From positions 63,937,701-64,001,700 of the forward strand of contig OY292275.1 in assembly GCA_958496175.1 (NCBI GenBank): a stretch of 64,000 nucleotides of DNA, in the 5' to 3' direction. Of the stretch, positions 1-14,199 are shown one piece after another (within the stretch, counting starts at the first letter, position 1; every line of letters starts with the position of its first letter). Below the pieces are notes generated by a model that was given only the letters and a program-made list of their open reading frames with translations, made no database searches and had not been told where the DNA came from. The stretch is from Sisyra terminalis (Eukaryota; Arthropoda; Insecta; Neuroptera; Sisyridae). The position numbers were made by a program, and so were the translations under genes.

Positions 1-335
1 GAAGCCAAGTTCGTCTCTCCCTCTTAGTGGGAAGTGTTCATCCCTTAAACTGCCTGTTTATCCCTTAAACGTGGTTTGTTTGGGGAAAAATTTGCACAGC
101 ATGTACAGAGGGACTTATACTTTCGATTGCCACCCTAAAATAAAATTTTTCATATTTGACCACTTCCGAGAAAAATCAACGATGGTTAACCCACGGTTTT
201 TTTTGGCGAAAAATCTTTTTGTTTCGAAATCGAAAAAGATTGTTATATCATCGTTCTATACATTGTTACGAACCCGAAACTGCCTTTGGTTCGAAAATCA
301 TCCCTTATATAACGATGGTACATTCAATTGTTGAA
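1..335 (+). repeat. Representative satellite monomer (unit 1) and its internal anatomy
   Basis: Landmarks in unit coordinates: two copies of ATCCCTTAAAC (about 40-50 and 60-70); a short dyad GTTTA-TCCCT-TAAAC at 56-70; a run of eight T at 197-204; a perfect 9-bp inverted repeat AATCTTTTT/AAAAAGATT at 212-220 and 233-241 whose loop contains the palindrome TTTCGAAA; a 6-bp dyad CGAACC/GGTTCG at 269-274 and 288-293; and TATATAA at 306-312. Most substitutions among units fall at a few positions: the GTTTATCCC site, the AAAAATTTTC run near 145-155, the CCAAC/CCAAG site at the unit start, and GATGGTAC/GATGGGAC near 315. Confidence 0.9.
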
Positions 336-409
336 GAAGCCAACTTCGTCTCTCCCTCTTAGTGGGAAGTGTTCATCCCTTAAACTGCCTGTTTATCCCT
401 TAAACGTGG
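277..409 (+). repeat. Diverged internal duplication within the monomer
   Basis: The segment at 277-318 has the order AAACTGCCT, ATCCCTTA, AACGATGG. The segment at 382-409 in the next unit has AAACTGCCT, ATCCCTTA, AACGTGG with a shorter spacer. A third ATCCCTTA lies between them at 375-382. The shared order of three words suggests the 335-bp unit incorporates an older short duplication of roughly 30-40 bp that has since diverged by indels. This pattern recurs in every unit. Confidence 0.6.
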
Positions 410-3400
410 TTTGTTTGGGGAAAAATTTGCACAGCATGTACAGAGGGACTTATACTTTCGATTGCCACCCTAAAATAAAATTTTTCATATTTGACCACTT
501 CCGAGAAAAATCAACGATGGTTAACCCACGGTTTTTTTTGGCGAAAAATCTTTTTGTTTCGAAATCGAAAAAGATTGTTATATCATCGTTCTATACATTG
601 TTACGAACCCGAAACTGCCTTTGGTTCGAAAATCATCCCTTATATAACGATGGTACATTCAATTGTTGAAGAAGCCAACTTCGTCTCTCCCTCTTAGTGG
701 GAAGTGTTCATCCCTTAAACTGCCTGTTTATCCCTTAAACGTGGTTTGTTTGGGGAAAAATTTGCACAGCATGTACAGAGGGACTTATACTTTCGATTGC
801 CACCCTAAAATAAAAATTTTCAAATTTGACCACTTCCGAGAAAAATCAACGATGGTTAACCCACGGTTTTTTTTGGCGAAAAATCTTTTTGTTTCGAAAT
901 CGAAAAAGATTGTTATATCATCGTTCTATACATTGTTACGAACCCGAAACTGCCTTTGGTTCGAAAATCATCCCTTATATAACGATGGTACATTCAATTG
1001 TTGAAGAAGCCAACTTCGTCTCTCCCTCTTAGTGGGAAGTGTTCATCTCTTAAACTGCCTGTTTATCCCTTAAACGTGGTTTGTTTGGGGAAAAATTTGC
1101 ACAGCATGTACAGAGGGACTTATACTTTCGATTGCCACCCTAAAATAAAATTTTTCAAATTTGACCACTTCCGAGAAAAATCAACGATGGTTAACCCACG
1201 GTTTTTTTTGGCGAAAAATCTTTTTGTTTCGAAATCGAAAAAGATTGTTATATCATCGTTCTATACATTGTTACGAACCCGAAACTGCCTTTGGTTCGAA
1301 AATCATCCCTTATATAACGATGGTACATTCAATTGTTGAAGAAGCCAACTTCGTCTCTCCCTCTTAGTGGGAAGTGTTCATCTCTTAAACTGCCTGTTTA
1401 TCCCTTAAACGTGGTTTGTTTGGGGAAAAATTTGCACAGCATGTACAGAGGGACTTATACTTTCGATTGCCACCCTAAAATAAAATTTTTCAAATTTGAC
1501 CACTTCCGAGAAAAATCAACGATGGTTAACCCACGGTTTTTTTTGGCGAAAAATCTTTTTGTTTCGAAATCGAAAAAGATTGTTATATCATCGTTCTATA
1601 CATTGTTACGAACCCGAAACTGCCTTTGGTTCGAAAATCATCCCTTATATAACGATGGTACATTCAATTGTTGAAGAAGCCAAGTTCGTCGCTCCCTCTT
1701 AGTGGGAAGTGTTCATCCCTTAAACTGCCTGTTTATCCCTTAAACGTGGTTTGTTTGGGGAAAAATTTGCACAGCATGTACAGAGGGACTTATACTTTCG
1801 ATTGCCACCCTAAAATAAAAATTTTCAAATTTGACCACTTCCGAGAAAAATCAACGATGGTTAACCCACGGTTTTTTTTGGCGAAAAATCTTTTTGTTTC
1901 GAAATCGAAAAAGATTGTTATATCATCGTTCTATACATTGTTACGAACCCGAAACTGCCTTTGGTTCGAAAATCATCCCTTATATAACGATGGTACATTC
2001 AATTGTTGAAGAAGCCAAGTTCGTCTCTCCCTCTTAGTGGGAAGTGTTCATCCCTTAAACTGCCTGTTTATCCCTTAAACGTGGTTTGTTTGGGGAAAAA
2101 TTTGCACAGCATGTACAGAGGGACTTATACTTTCGATTGCCACCCTAAAATAAAAATTTTCAAATTTGACCACTTCCGAGAAAAATCAACGATGGTTAAC
2201 CCACGGTTTTTTTTGGCGAAAAATCTTTTTGTTTCGAAATCGAAAAAGATTGTTATATCATCGTTCTATACATTGTTACGAACCCGAAACTGCCTTTGGT
2301 TCGAAAATCATCCCTTATATAACGATGGTACATTCAATTGTTGAAGAAGCCAAGTTCGTCTCTCCCTCTTAGTGGGAAGTGTTCATCCCTTAAACTGCCT
2401 GTTTATCCCTTAAACGTGGTTTGTTTGGGGAAAAATTTGCACAGCATGTACAGAGGGACTTATACTTTCGATTGCCACCCTAAAATAAAAATTTTCAAAT
2501 TTGACCACTTCCGAGAAAAATCAACGATGGTTAACCCACGGTTTTTTTTGGCGAAAAATCTTTTTGTTTCGAAATCGAAAAAGATTGTTATATCATCGTT
2601 CTATACATTGTTACGAACCCGAAACTGCCTTTGGTTCGAAAATCATCCCTTATATAACGATGGTACATTCAATTGTTGAAGAAGCCAAGTTCGTCTCTCC
2701 CTCTTAGTGGGAAGTGTTCATCCCTTAAACTGCCTGTTTATCCCTTAAACGTGGTTTGTTTGGGGAAAAATTTGCACAGCATGTACAGAGGGACTTATAC
2801 TTTCGATTGCCACCCTAAAATAAAAATTTTCAAATTTGACCACTTCCGAGAAAAATCAACGATGGTTAACCCACGGTTTTTTTTGGCGAAAAATCTTTTT
2901 GTTTCGAAATCGAAAAAGATTGTTATATCATCGTTCTATACATTGTTACGAACCCGAAACTGCCTTTGGTTCGAAAATCATCCCTTATATAACGATGGTA
3001 CATTCAATTGTTGAAGAAGCCAACTTCGTCTCTCCCTCTTAGTGGGAAGTGTTCATCTCTTAAACTGCCTGTTTATCCCTTAAACGTGGTTTGTTTGGGG
3101 AAAAATTTGCACAGCATGTACAGAGGGACTTATACTTTCGATTGCCACCCTAAAATAAAAATTTTCAAATTTGACCACTTCCGAGAAAAATCAACGATGG
3201 TTAACCCACGGTTTTTTTTGGCGAAAAATCTTTTTGTTTCGAAATCGAAAAAGATTGTTATATCATCGTTCTATACATTGTTACGAACCCGAAACTGCCT
3301 TTGGTTCGAAAATCATCCCTTATATAACGATGGTACATTCAATTGTTGAAGAAGCCAAGTTCGTCTCTCCCTCTTAGTGGGAAGTGTTCATCCCTTAAAC

Positions 3401-5017
3401 TGCCTGTTTATCCCTTAAACGTGGTTTGTTTGGGGAAAAATTTGCACAGCATGTACAGAGGGACTTATACTTTCGATTGCCACCCTAAAATAAAAATTTT
3501 CAAATTTGACCACTTCCGAGAAAAATCAACGATGGTTAACCCACGGTTTTTTTTGGCGAAAAATCTTTTTGTTTCGAAATCGAAAAAGATTGTTATATCA
3601 TCGTTCTATACATTGTTACGAACCCGAAACTGCCTTTGGTTCGAAAATCTTCATTTATATAACGATGGTACATTCAATTGTTGAAGAAGCCAAGTTCGTC
3701 TCTCCCTCTTAGTGGGAAGTGTTCATCCCTTAAACTGCCTGTTTATCCCTTAAACGTGGTTTGTTTGGGGAAAAATTTGCACAGCATGTACAGAGGGACT
3801 TATACTTTCGATTGCCACCCTAAAATAAAAATTTTCAAATTTGACCACTTCCGAGAAAAATCAACGATGGTTAACCCACGGTTTTTTTTGGCGAAAAATC
3901 TTTTTGTTTCGAAATCGAAAAAGATTGTTATATCATCGTTCTATACATTGTTACGAACCCGAAACTGCCTTTGGTTCGAAAATCATCCCTTATATAACGA
4001 TGGTACATTCAATTGTTGAAGAAGCCAAGTTCGTCTCTCCCTCTTAGTGGGAAGTGTTCATCCCTTAAACTGCCTGTTTATCCCTTAAACGTGGTTTGTT
4101 TGGGGAAAAATTTGCACAGCATGTACAGAGGGACTTATACTTTCGATTGCCACCCTAAAATAAAAATTTTCAAATTTGACCACTTCCGAGAAAAATCAAC
4201 GATGGTTAACCCACGGTTTTTTTTGGCGAAAAATCTTTTTGTTTCGAAATCGAAAAAGATTGTTATATCATCGTTCTATACATTGTTACGAACCCGAAAC
4301 TGCCTTTGGTTCGAAAATCATCCCTTATATAACGATGGTACATTCAATTGTTGAAGAAGCCAAGTTCGTCTCTCCCTCTTAGTGGGAAGTGTTCATCCCT
4401 TAAACTGCCTGTTTATCCCTTAAACGTGGTTTGTTTGGGGAAAAATTTGCACAGCATGTACAGAGGGACTTATACTTTCGATTGCCACCCTAAAATAAAA
4501 ATTTTCAAATTTGACCACTTCCGAGAAAAATCAACGATGGTTAACCCACGGTTTTTTTTGGCGAAAAATCTTTTTGTTTCGAAATCGAAAAAGATTGTTA
4601 TATCATCGTTCTATACATTGTTACGAACCCGAAACTGCCTTTGGTTCGAAAATCATCCCTTATATAACGATGGTACATTCAATTGTTGAAGAAGCCAAGT
4701 TCGTCTCTCCCTCTTAGTGGGAAGTGTTCATCCCTTAAACTGCCTGTTTATCCCTTAAACGTGGTTTGTTTGGGGAAAAATTTGCACAGCATGTACAGAG
4801 GGACTTATACTTTCGATTGCCACCCTAAAATAAAAATTTTCAAATTTGACCACTTCCGAGAAAAATCAACGATGGTTAACCCACGGTTTTTTTTGGCGAA
4901 AAATCTTTTTGTTTCGAAATCGAAAAAGATTGTTATATCATCGTTCTATACATTGTTACGAACCCGAAACTGCCTTTGGTTCGAAAATCATCCCTTATAT
5001 AACGATGGTACATTCAA

Positions 5018-6030
5018 TTGTTGAAGAAGCCAAGTTCGTCTCTCCCTCTTAGTGGGAAGTGTTCATCCCTTAAACTGCCTGTTTATCCCTTAAACGTGGT
5101 TTGTTTGGGGAAAAATTTGCACAGCATGTACAGAGGGACTTATACTTTCGATTACCACCCTAAAATAAAAATTTTCAAATTTGACCACTTCCGAGAAAAA
5201 TCAACGATGGTTAACCCACGGTTTTTTTTGGCGAAAAATCTTTTTGTTTCGAAATCGAAAAAGATTGTTATATCATCGTTCTATACATTGTTACGAACCC
5301 GAAACTGCCTTTGGTTCGAAAATCATCCCTTATATAACGATGGTACATTCAATTGTTGAAGAAGCCAAGTTCGTCTCTCCCTCTTAGTGGGAAGTGTTCA
5401 TCCCTTAAACTGCCTGTTTATCCCTTAAACGTGGTTTGTTTGGGGAAAAATTTGCACAGCATGTACAGAGGGACTTATACTTTCGATTACCACCCTAAAA
5501 TAAAAATTTTCAAATTTGACCACTTCCGAGAAAAATCAACGATGGTTAACCCACGGTTTTTTTTGGCGAAAAATCTTTTTGTTTCGAAATCGAAAAAGAT
5601 TGTTATATCATCGTTCTATACATTGTTACGAACCCGAAACTGCCTTTGGTTCGAAAATCATCCCTTATATAACGATGGTACATTCAATTGTTGAAGAAGC
5701 CAAGTTCGTCTCTCCCTCTTAGTGGGAAGTGTTCATCCCTTAAACTGCCTGTTTATCCCTTAAACGTGGTTTGTTTGGGGAAAAATTTGCACAGCATGTA
5801 CAGAGGGACTTATACTTTCGATTACCACCCTAAAATAAAAATTTTCAAATTTGACCACTTCCGAGAAAAATCAACGATGGTTAACCCACGGTTTTTTTTG
5901 GCGAAAAATCTTTTTGTTTCGAAATCGAAAAAGATTGTTATATCATCGTTCTATACATTGTTACGAACCCGAAACTGCCTTTGGTTCGAAAATCATCCCT
6001 TATATAACGATGGTACATTCAATTGTTGAA
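5018..6030 (+). repeat. Three consecutive units sharing GATTACCACCC
   Basis: The substitution GATTGCCACCC to GATTACCACCC occurs at about 5151, 5486 and 5821 and nowhere else in the array. Three adjacent copies of a private variant are the signature of a recent one-unit-at-a-time local amplification. Confidence 0.85.
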
Positions 6031-9000
6031 GAAGCCAAGTTCGTCGCTCCCTCTTAGTGGGAAGTGTTCATCCCTTAAACTGCCTGTTTATCCCTTAAAC
6101 GTGGTTTGTTTGGGGAAAAATTTGCACAGCATGTACAGAGGGACTTATACTTTCGATTGCCACCCTAAAATAAAAATTTTCAAATTTGACCACTTCCGAG
6201 AAAAATCAACGATGGTTAACCCACGGTTTTTTTTGGCGAAAAATCTTTTTGTTTCGAAATCGAAAAAGATTGTTATATCATCGTTCTATACATTGTTACG
6301 AACCCGAAACTGCCTTTGGTTCGAAAATCATCCCTTATATAACGATGGTACATTCAATTGTTGAAGAAGCCAAGTTCGTCTCTCCCTCTTAGTGGGAAGT
6401 GTTCATCCCTTAAACTGCCTGTTTATCCCTTAAACGTGGTTTGTTTGGGGAAAAATTTGCACAGCATGTACAGAGGGACTTATACTTTCGATTGCCACCC
6501 TAAAATAAAAATTTTCAAATTTGACCACTTCCGAGAAAAATCAACGATGGTTAACCCACGGTTTTTTTTGGCGAAAAATCTTTTTGTTTCGAAATCGAAA
6601 AAGATTGTTATATCATCGTTCTATACATTGTTACGAACCCGAAACTGCCTTTGGTTCGAAAATCATCCCTTATATAACGATGGTACATTCAATTGTTGAA
6701 GAAGCCAAGTTCGTCTCTCCCTCTTAGTGGGAAGTGTTCATCCCTTAAACTGCCTGTTTATCCCTTAAACGTGGTTTGTTTGGGGAAAAATTTGCACAGC
6801 ATGTACAGAGGGACTTATACTTTCGATTGCCACCCTAAAATAAAAATTTTCAAATTTGACCACTTCCGAGAAAAATCAACGATGGTTAACCCACGGTTTT
6901 TTTTGGCGAAAAATCTTTTTGTTTCGAAATCGAAAAAGATTGTTATATCATCGTTCTATACATTGTTACGAACCCGAAACTGCCTTTGGTTCGAAAATCA
7001 TCCCTTATATAACGATGGTACATTCAATTGTTGAAGAAGCCAAGTTCGTCTCTCCCTCTTAGTGGGAAGTGTTCATCCCTTAAACTGCCTGTTTATCCCT
7101 TAAACGTGGTTTGTTTGGGGAAAAATTTGCACAGCATGTACAGAGGGACTTATACTTTCGATTGCCACCCTAAAATAAAAATTTTCAAATTTGACCACTT
7201 CCGAGAAAAATCAACGATGGTTAACCCACGGTTTTTTTTGGCGAAAAATCTTTTTGTTTCGAAATCGAAAAAGATTGTTATATCATCGTTCTATACATTG
7301 TTACGAACCCGAAACTGCCTTTGGTTCGAAAATCATCCCTTATATAACGATGGTACATTCAATTGTTGAAGAAGCCAAGTTCGTCTCTCCCTCTTAGTGG
7401 GAAGTGTTCATCCCTTAAACTGCCTGTTTATCCCTTAAACGTGGTTTGTTTGGGGAAAAATTTGCACAGCATGTACAGAGGGACTTATACTTTCGATTGC
7501 CACCCTAAAATTAAAATTTTCAAATTTGACCACTTCCGAGAAAAATCAACGATGGTTAACCCACGGTTTTTTTTGGCGAAAAATCTTTTTGTTTCGAAAT
7601 CGAAAAAGATTGTTATATCATCGTTCTATACATTGTTACGAACCCGAAACTGCCTTTGGTTCGAAAATCATCCCTTATTTAACGATGGTACATTCAATTG
7701 TTGATGAAGCAAACTTCGTCTCTCCCTCTTAGTGGGAAGTGTTCATCCCTTAAACTGCCTGTTAATCCCTTAAACGTGGTTTGTTTGGGGAAAAATTTGC
7801 ACAGCATGTACAGAGGGACTTATACTTTCGATTGCCACCCTAAAATAAAAATTTTCAAATTTGACCACTTCCGAGAAAAATCAACGATGGTTAACCCACG
7901 GTTTTTTTTGGCGAAAAATCTTTTTGTTTCGAAATCGAAAAAGATTGTTTTATCATCGTTCTATACATTGTTACGAACCCGAAACTGCCTTTGGTTCGAA
8001 AATCATCCCTTATATAACGATGGTACATTCAATTGTTGAAGAAGCCAAGTTCGTCGCTCCCTCTTAGTGGGAAGTGTTCATCCCTTAAACTGCCTGTTAA
8101 TCCCTTAAACGTGGTTTGTTTGGGGAAAAATTTGCACAGCATGTACAGAGGGACTTATACTTTCGATTGCCACCCTAAAATTAAAATTTTCAAATTTGCC
8201 CACTTCCGAGAAAAATCAACGATGGTTAACCCACGGTTTTTTTTGGCGAAAAATCTTTTTGTTTCGAAATCGAAAAAGATTGTTATATCATCGTTCTATA
8301 CATTGTTACGAACCCGAAACTGCCTTTGGTTCGAAAATCATCCCTTATATAACGATGGTACATTCAATTGTTGAAGAAGCCAACTTCGTCTCTCCCTCTT
8401 AGTGGGAAGTGTTCATCCCTTAAACTGCCTGTTAATCCCTTAAACGTGGTTTGTTTGGGGAAAAATTTGCACAGCATGTACAGAGGGACTTATACTTTCG
8501 ATTGCCACCCTAAAATTAAAATTTTCAAATTTGACCACTTCCGAGAAAAATCAACGATGGTTAACCCACGGTTTTTTTTGGCGAAAAATCTTTTTGTTTC
8601 GAAATCGAAAAAGATTGTTATATCATCGTTCTATACATTGTTACGAACCCGAAACTGCCTTTGGTTCGAAAATCATCCCTTATATAACGATGGTACATTC
8701 AATTGTTGAAGAAGCCAACTTCGTCTCTCCCTCTTAGTGGGAAGTGTTCATCCCTTAAACTGCCTGTTAATCCCTTAAACGTGGTTTGTTTGGGGAAAAA
8801 TTTGCACAGCATGTACAGAGGGACTTATACTTTCGATTGCCACCCTAAAATTAAAATTTTCAAATTTGACCACTTCCGAGAAAAATCAACGATGGTTAAC
8901 CCACGGTTTTTTTTGGCGAAAAATCTTTTTGTTTCGAAATCGAAAAAGATTGTTATATCATCGTTCTATACATTGTTACGAACCCGAAACTGCCTTTGGT

Positions 9001-12000
9001 TCGAAAATCATCCCTTATATAACGATGGTACATTCAATTGTTGAAGAAGCCAACTTCGTCTCTCCCTCTTAGTGGGAAGTGTTCATCCCTTAAACTGCCT
9101 GTTAATCCCTTAAACGTGGTTTGTTTGGGGAAAAATTTGCACAGCATGTACAGAGGGACTTATACTTTCGATTGCCACCCTAAAATTAAAATTTTCAAAT
9201 TTGACCACTTCCGAGAAAAATCAACGATGGTTAACCCACGGTTTTTTTTGGCGAAAAATCTTTTTGTTTCGAAATCGAAAAAGATTGTTATATCATCGTT
9301 CTATACATTGTTACGAACCCGAAACTGCCTTTGGTTCGAAAATCATCCCTTATATAACGATGGTACATTCAATTGTTGAAGAAGCCAAGTTCGTCTCTCC
9401 CTCTTAGTGGGAAGTGTTCATCCCTTAAACTGCCTGTTTATCCCTTAAACGTGGTTTGTTTGGGGAAAAATTTGCACAGCATGTACAGAGGGACTTATAC
9501 TTTCGATTGCCACCCTAAAATAAAAATTTTCAAATTTGACCACTTCCGAGAAAAATCAACGATGGTTAACCCACGGTTTTTTTTGGCGAAAAATCTTTTT
9601 GTTTCGAAATCGAAAAAGATTGTTATATCATCGTTCTATACATTGTTACGAACCCGAAACTGCCTTTGGTTCGAAAATCATCCCTTATATAACGATGGTA
9701 CATTCAATTGTTGAAGAAGCCAACTTCGTCTCTCCCTCTTAGTGGGAAGTGTTCATCTCTTAAACTGCCTGTTTATCCCTTAAACGTGGTTTGTTTGGGG
9801 AAAAATTTGCACAGCATGTACAGAGGGACTTATACTTTCGATTGCCACCCTAAAATAAAATTTTTCAAATTTGACCACTTCCGAGAAAAATCAACGATGG
9901 TTAACCCACGGTTTTTTTTGGCGAAAAATCTTTTTGTTTCGAAATCGAAAAAGATTGTTATATCATCGTTCTATACATTGTTACGAACCCGAAACTGCCT
10001 TTGGTTCGAAAATCATCCCTTATATAACGATGGTACATTCAATTGTTGAAGAAGCCAAGTTCGTCGCTCCCTCTTAGTGGGAAGTGTTCATCCCTTAAAC
10101 TGCCTGTTTATCCCTTAAACGTGGTTTGTTTGGGGAAAAATTTGCACAGCATGTACAGAGGGACTTATACTTTCGATTGCCACCCTAAAATAAAAATTTT
10201 CAAATTTGACCACTTCCGAGAAAAATCAACGATGGTTAACCCACGGTTTTTTTTGGCGAAAAATCTTTTTGTTTCGAAATCGAAAAAGATTGTTATATCA
10301 TCGTTCTATACATTGTTACGAACCCGAAACTGCCTTTGGTTCGAAAATCATCCCTTATATAACGATGGTACATTCAATTGTTGAAGAAGCCAAGTTCGTC
10401 GCTCCCTCTTAGTGGGAAGTGTTCATCCCTTAAACTGCCTGTTTATCCCTTAAACGTGGTTTGTTTGGGGAAAAATTTGCACAGCATGTACAGAGGGACT
10501 TATACTTTCGATTGCCACCCTAAAATAAAAATTTTCAAATTTGACCACTTCCAAGAAAAATCAACGATGGTTAACCCACGGTTTTTTTTGGCGAAAAATC
10601 TTTTTGTTTCGAAATCGAAAAAGATTGTTATATCATCGTTCTATACATTGTTACGAACCCGAAACTGCCTTTGGTTCGAAAATCATCCCTTATATAACGA
10701 TGGTACATTCAATTGTTGAAGAAGCCAACTTCGTCTCTCCCTCTTAGTGGGAAGTGTTCATCCCTTAAACTGCCTGTTTATCCCTTAAACGTGGTTTGTT
10801 TGGGGAAAAATTTGCACAGCATGTACAGAGGGACTTATACTTTCGATTGCCACCCTAAAATAAAAATTTTCAAATTTGACCACTTCCGAGAAAAATCAAC
10901 GATGGTTAACCCACGGTTTTTTTTGGCGAAAAATCTTTTTGTTTCGATCACGAAAAAGATTGTTATATCATCGTTCTATACATTGTTACGAACCCGAAAC
11001 TGCCTTTGGTTCGAAAATCATCCCTTATATAACGATGGTACATTCAATTGTTGAAGAAGCCAAGTTCGTCTCTCCCTCTTAGTGGGAAGTGTTCATCCCT
11101 TAAACTGCCTGTTTATCCCTTAAACGTGGTTTGTTTGGGGAAAAATTTGCACAGCATGTACAGAGGGACTTATACTTTCGATTGCCACCCTAAAATAAAA
11201 TTTTTCATATTTGACCACTTCCGAGAAAAATCAACGATGGTTAACCCACGGTTTTTTTTGGCGAAAAATCTTTTTGTTTCGAAATCGAAAAAGATTGTTA
11301 TATCATCGTTCTATACATTGTTACGAACCCGAAACTGCCTTTGGTTCGAAAATCATCCCTTATATAACGATGGTACATTCAATTGTTGAAGAAGCCAACT
11401 TCGTCTCTCCCTCTTAGTGGGAAGTGTTCATCCCTTAAACTGCCTGTTTATCCCTTAAACGTGGTTTGTTTGGGGAAAAATTTGCACAGCATGTACAGAG
11501 GGACTTATACTTTCGATTGCCACCCTAAAATAAAAATTTTCAAATTTGACCACTTCCGAGAAAAATCAACGATGGTTAACCCACGGTTTTTTTTGGCGAA
11601 AAATCTTTTTGTTTCGAAATCGAAAAAGATTGTTATATCATCGTTCTATACATTGTTACGAACCCGAAACTGCCTTTGGTTCGAAAATCATCCCTTATAT
11701 AACGATGGGACATTCAATTGTTGAAGAAGCCAACTTCGTCTCTCCCTCTTAGTGGGAAGTGTTCATCCCTTAAACTGCCTGTTAATCCCTTAAACGTGGT
11801 TTGTTTGGGGAAAAATTTGCACAGCATGTACAGAGGGACTTATACTTTCGATTGCCACCCTAAAATAAAAATTTTCAAATTTGACCACTTCCGAGAAAAA
11901 TCAACGATGGTTAACCCACGGTTTTTTTTGGCGAAAAATCTTTTTGTTTCGAAATCGAAAAAGATTGTTATATCATCGTTCTATACATTGTTACGAACCC

Positions 12001-12387
12001 GAAACTGCCTTTGGTTCGAAAATCATCCCTTATATAACGATGGTACATTCAATTGTTGAAGAAGCCAAGTTCGTCGCTCCCTCTTAGTGGGAAGTGTTCA
12101 TCCCTTAAACTGCCTGTTAATCCCTTAAACGTGGTTTGTTTGGGGAAAAATTTGCACAGCATGTACAGAGGGACTTATACTTTCGATTGCCACCCTAAAA
12201 TTAAAATTTTCAAATTTGACCACTTCCGAGAAAAATCAACGATGGTTAACCCACGGTTTTTTTTGGCGAAAAATCTTTTTGTTTCGAAATCGAAAAAGAT
12301 TGTTATATCATCGTTCTATACATTGTTACGAACCCGAAACTGCCTTTGGTTCGAAAATCATCCCTTATATAACGATGGTACATTCAA

Positions 12388-13735
12388 TTGTTGAAGAAGC
12401 CAACTTCGTCTCTCCCTCTTAGTGGGAAGTGTTCATCCCTTAAACTGCCTGTTAATCCCTTAAACGTGGTTTGTTTGGGGAAAAATTTGCACAGCATGTA
12501 CAGAGGGACTTATACTTTCGATTGCCACGCTAAAATAAAAATTTTCAAATTTGACCACTTCCGAGAAAAATCAACGATGGTTAACCCACGGTTTTTTTTG
12601 GCGAAAAATCTTTTTGTTTCGAAATCGAAAAAGATTGTTATATCATCGTTCTATACATTGTTACGAACCCGAAACTGCCTTTGGTTCGAAAATCATCCCT
12701 TATATAACGATGGGACATTCAATTGTTGAAGAAGCCAACTTCGTCTCTCCCTCTTAGTGGGAAGTGTTCATCCCTTAAACTGCCTGTTAATCCCTTAAAC
12801 GTGGTTTGTTTGGGGAAAAATTTGCACAGCATGTACAGAGGGACTTATACTTTCGATTGCCACGCTAAAATAAAAATTTTCAAATTTGACCACTTCCGAG
12901 AAAAATCAACGATGGTTAACCCACGGTTTTTTTTGGCGAAAAATCTTTTTGTTTCGAAATCGAAAAAGATTGTTATATCATCGTTCTATACATTGTTACG
13001 AACCCGAAACTGCCTTTGGTTCGAAAATCATCCCTTATATAACGATGGTACATTCAATTGTTGAAGAAGCCAACTTCGTCTCTCCCTCTTAGTGGGAAGT
13101 GTTCATCCCTAAAACTGCCTGTTAATCCCTTAAACGTGGTTTGTTTGGGGAAAAATTTGCACAGCATGTACAGAGGGACTTATACTTTCGATTGCCACGC
13201 TAAAATAAAAATTTTCAAATTTGACCACTTCCGAGAAAAATCAACGATGGTTAACCCACGGTTTTTTTTGGCGAAAAATCTTTTTGTTTCGAAATCGAAA
13301 AAGATTGTTATATCATCGTTCTATACATTGTTACGAACCCGAAACTGCCTTTGGTTCGAAAATCATCCCTTATATAACGATGGGACATTCAATTGTTGAA
13401 GAAGCCAACTTCGTCTCTCCCTCTTAGTGGGAAGTGTTCATCCCTTAAACTGCCTGTTAATCCCTTAAACGTGGTTTGTTTGGGGAAAAATTTGCACAGC
13501 ATGTACAGAGGGACTTATACTTTCGATTGCCACGCTAAAATAAAAATTTTCAAATTTGACCACTTCCGAGAAAAATCAACGATGGTTAACCCACGGTTTT
13601 TTTTGGCGAAAAATCTTTTTGTTTCGAAATCGAAAAAGATTGTTATATCATCATTCTATACATTGTTACGAACCCGAAACTGCCTTTGGTTCGAAAATCA
13701 TCCCTTATATAACGATGGGACATTCAATTGTTGAA
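12388..13735 (+). repeat. Four consecutive units sharing CCACGCTAAAA
   Basis: CCACCCTAAAA is replaced by CCACGCTAAAA in four successive units (about 12526, 12861, 13196 and 13531) and nowhere else. This marks another recent local expansion inside the GTTAATCCC zone. Confidence 0.85.
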
Positions 13736-14199
13736 GAAGCCAACTTCGTCTCTCCCTCTTAGTGGGAAGTGTTCATCCCTTAAACTGCCTGTTAATCCCT
13801 TAAACGTGGTTTGTTTGGGGAAAAATTTGCACAGCATGTACAGAGGGACTTATACTTTCGATTGCCACCCTAAAATAAAAATTTTCAAATTTGACCACTT
13901 CCGAGAAAAATCAACGATGGTTAACCCACGGTTTTTTTTGGCGAAAAATCTTTTTGTTTCGAAATCGAAAAAGATTGTTATATCATCGTTCTATACATTG
14001 TTACGAACCCGAAACTGCCTTTGGTTCGAAAATCATCCCTTATATAACGATGGTACATTCAATTGTTGAAGAAGCCAACTTCGTCTCTCCCTCTTAGTGG
14101 GAAGTGTTCATCCCTTAAACTGCCTGTTAATCCCTTAAACGTGGTTTGTTTGGGGAAAAATTTGCACAGCATGTACAGAGGGACTTATACTTTCGATTG

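Noticed and set aside
240..335. CENP-B box
   Set aside because: TTCG and CCCG words occur, but none fits the spaced consensus TTCG-N4-A-N2-CGGG on either strand.
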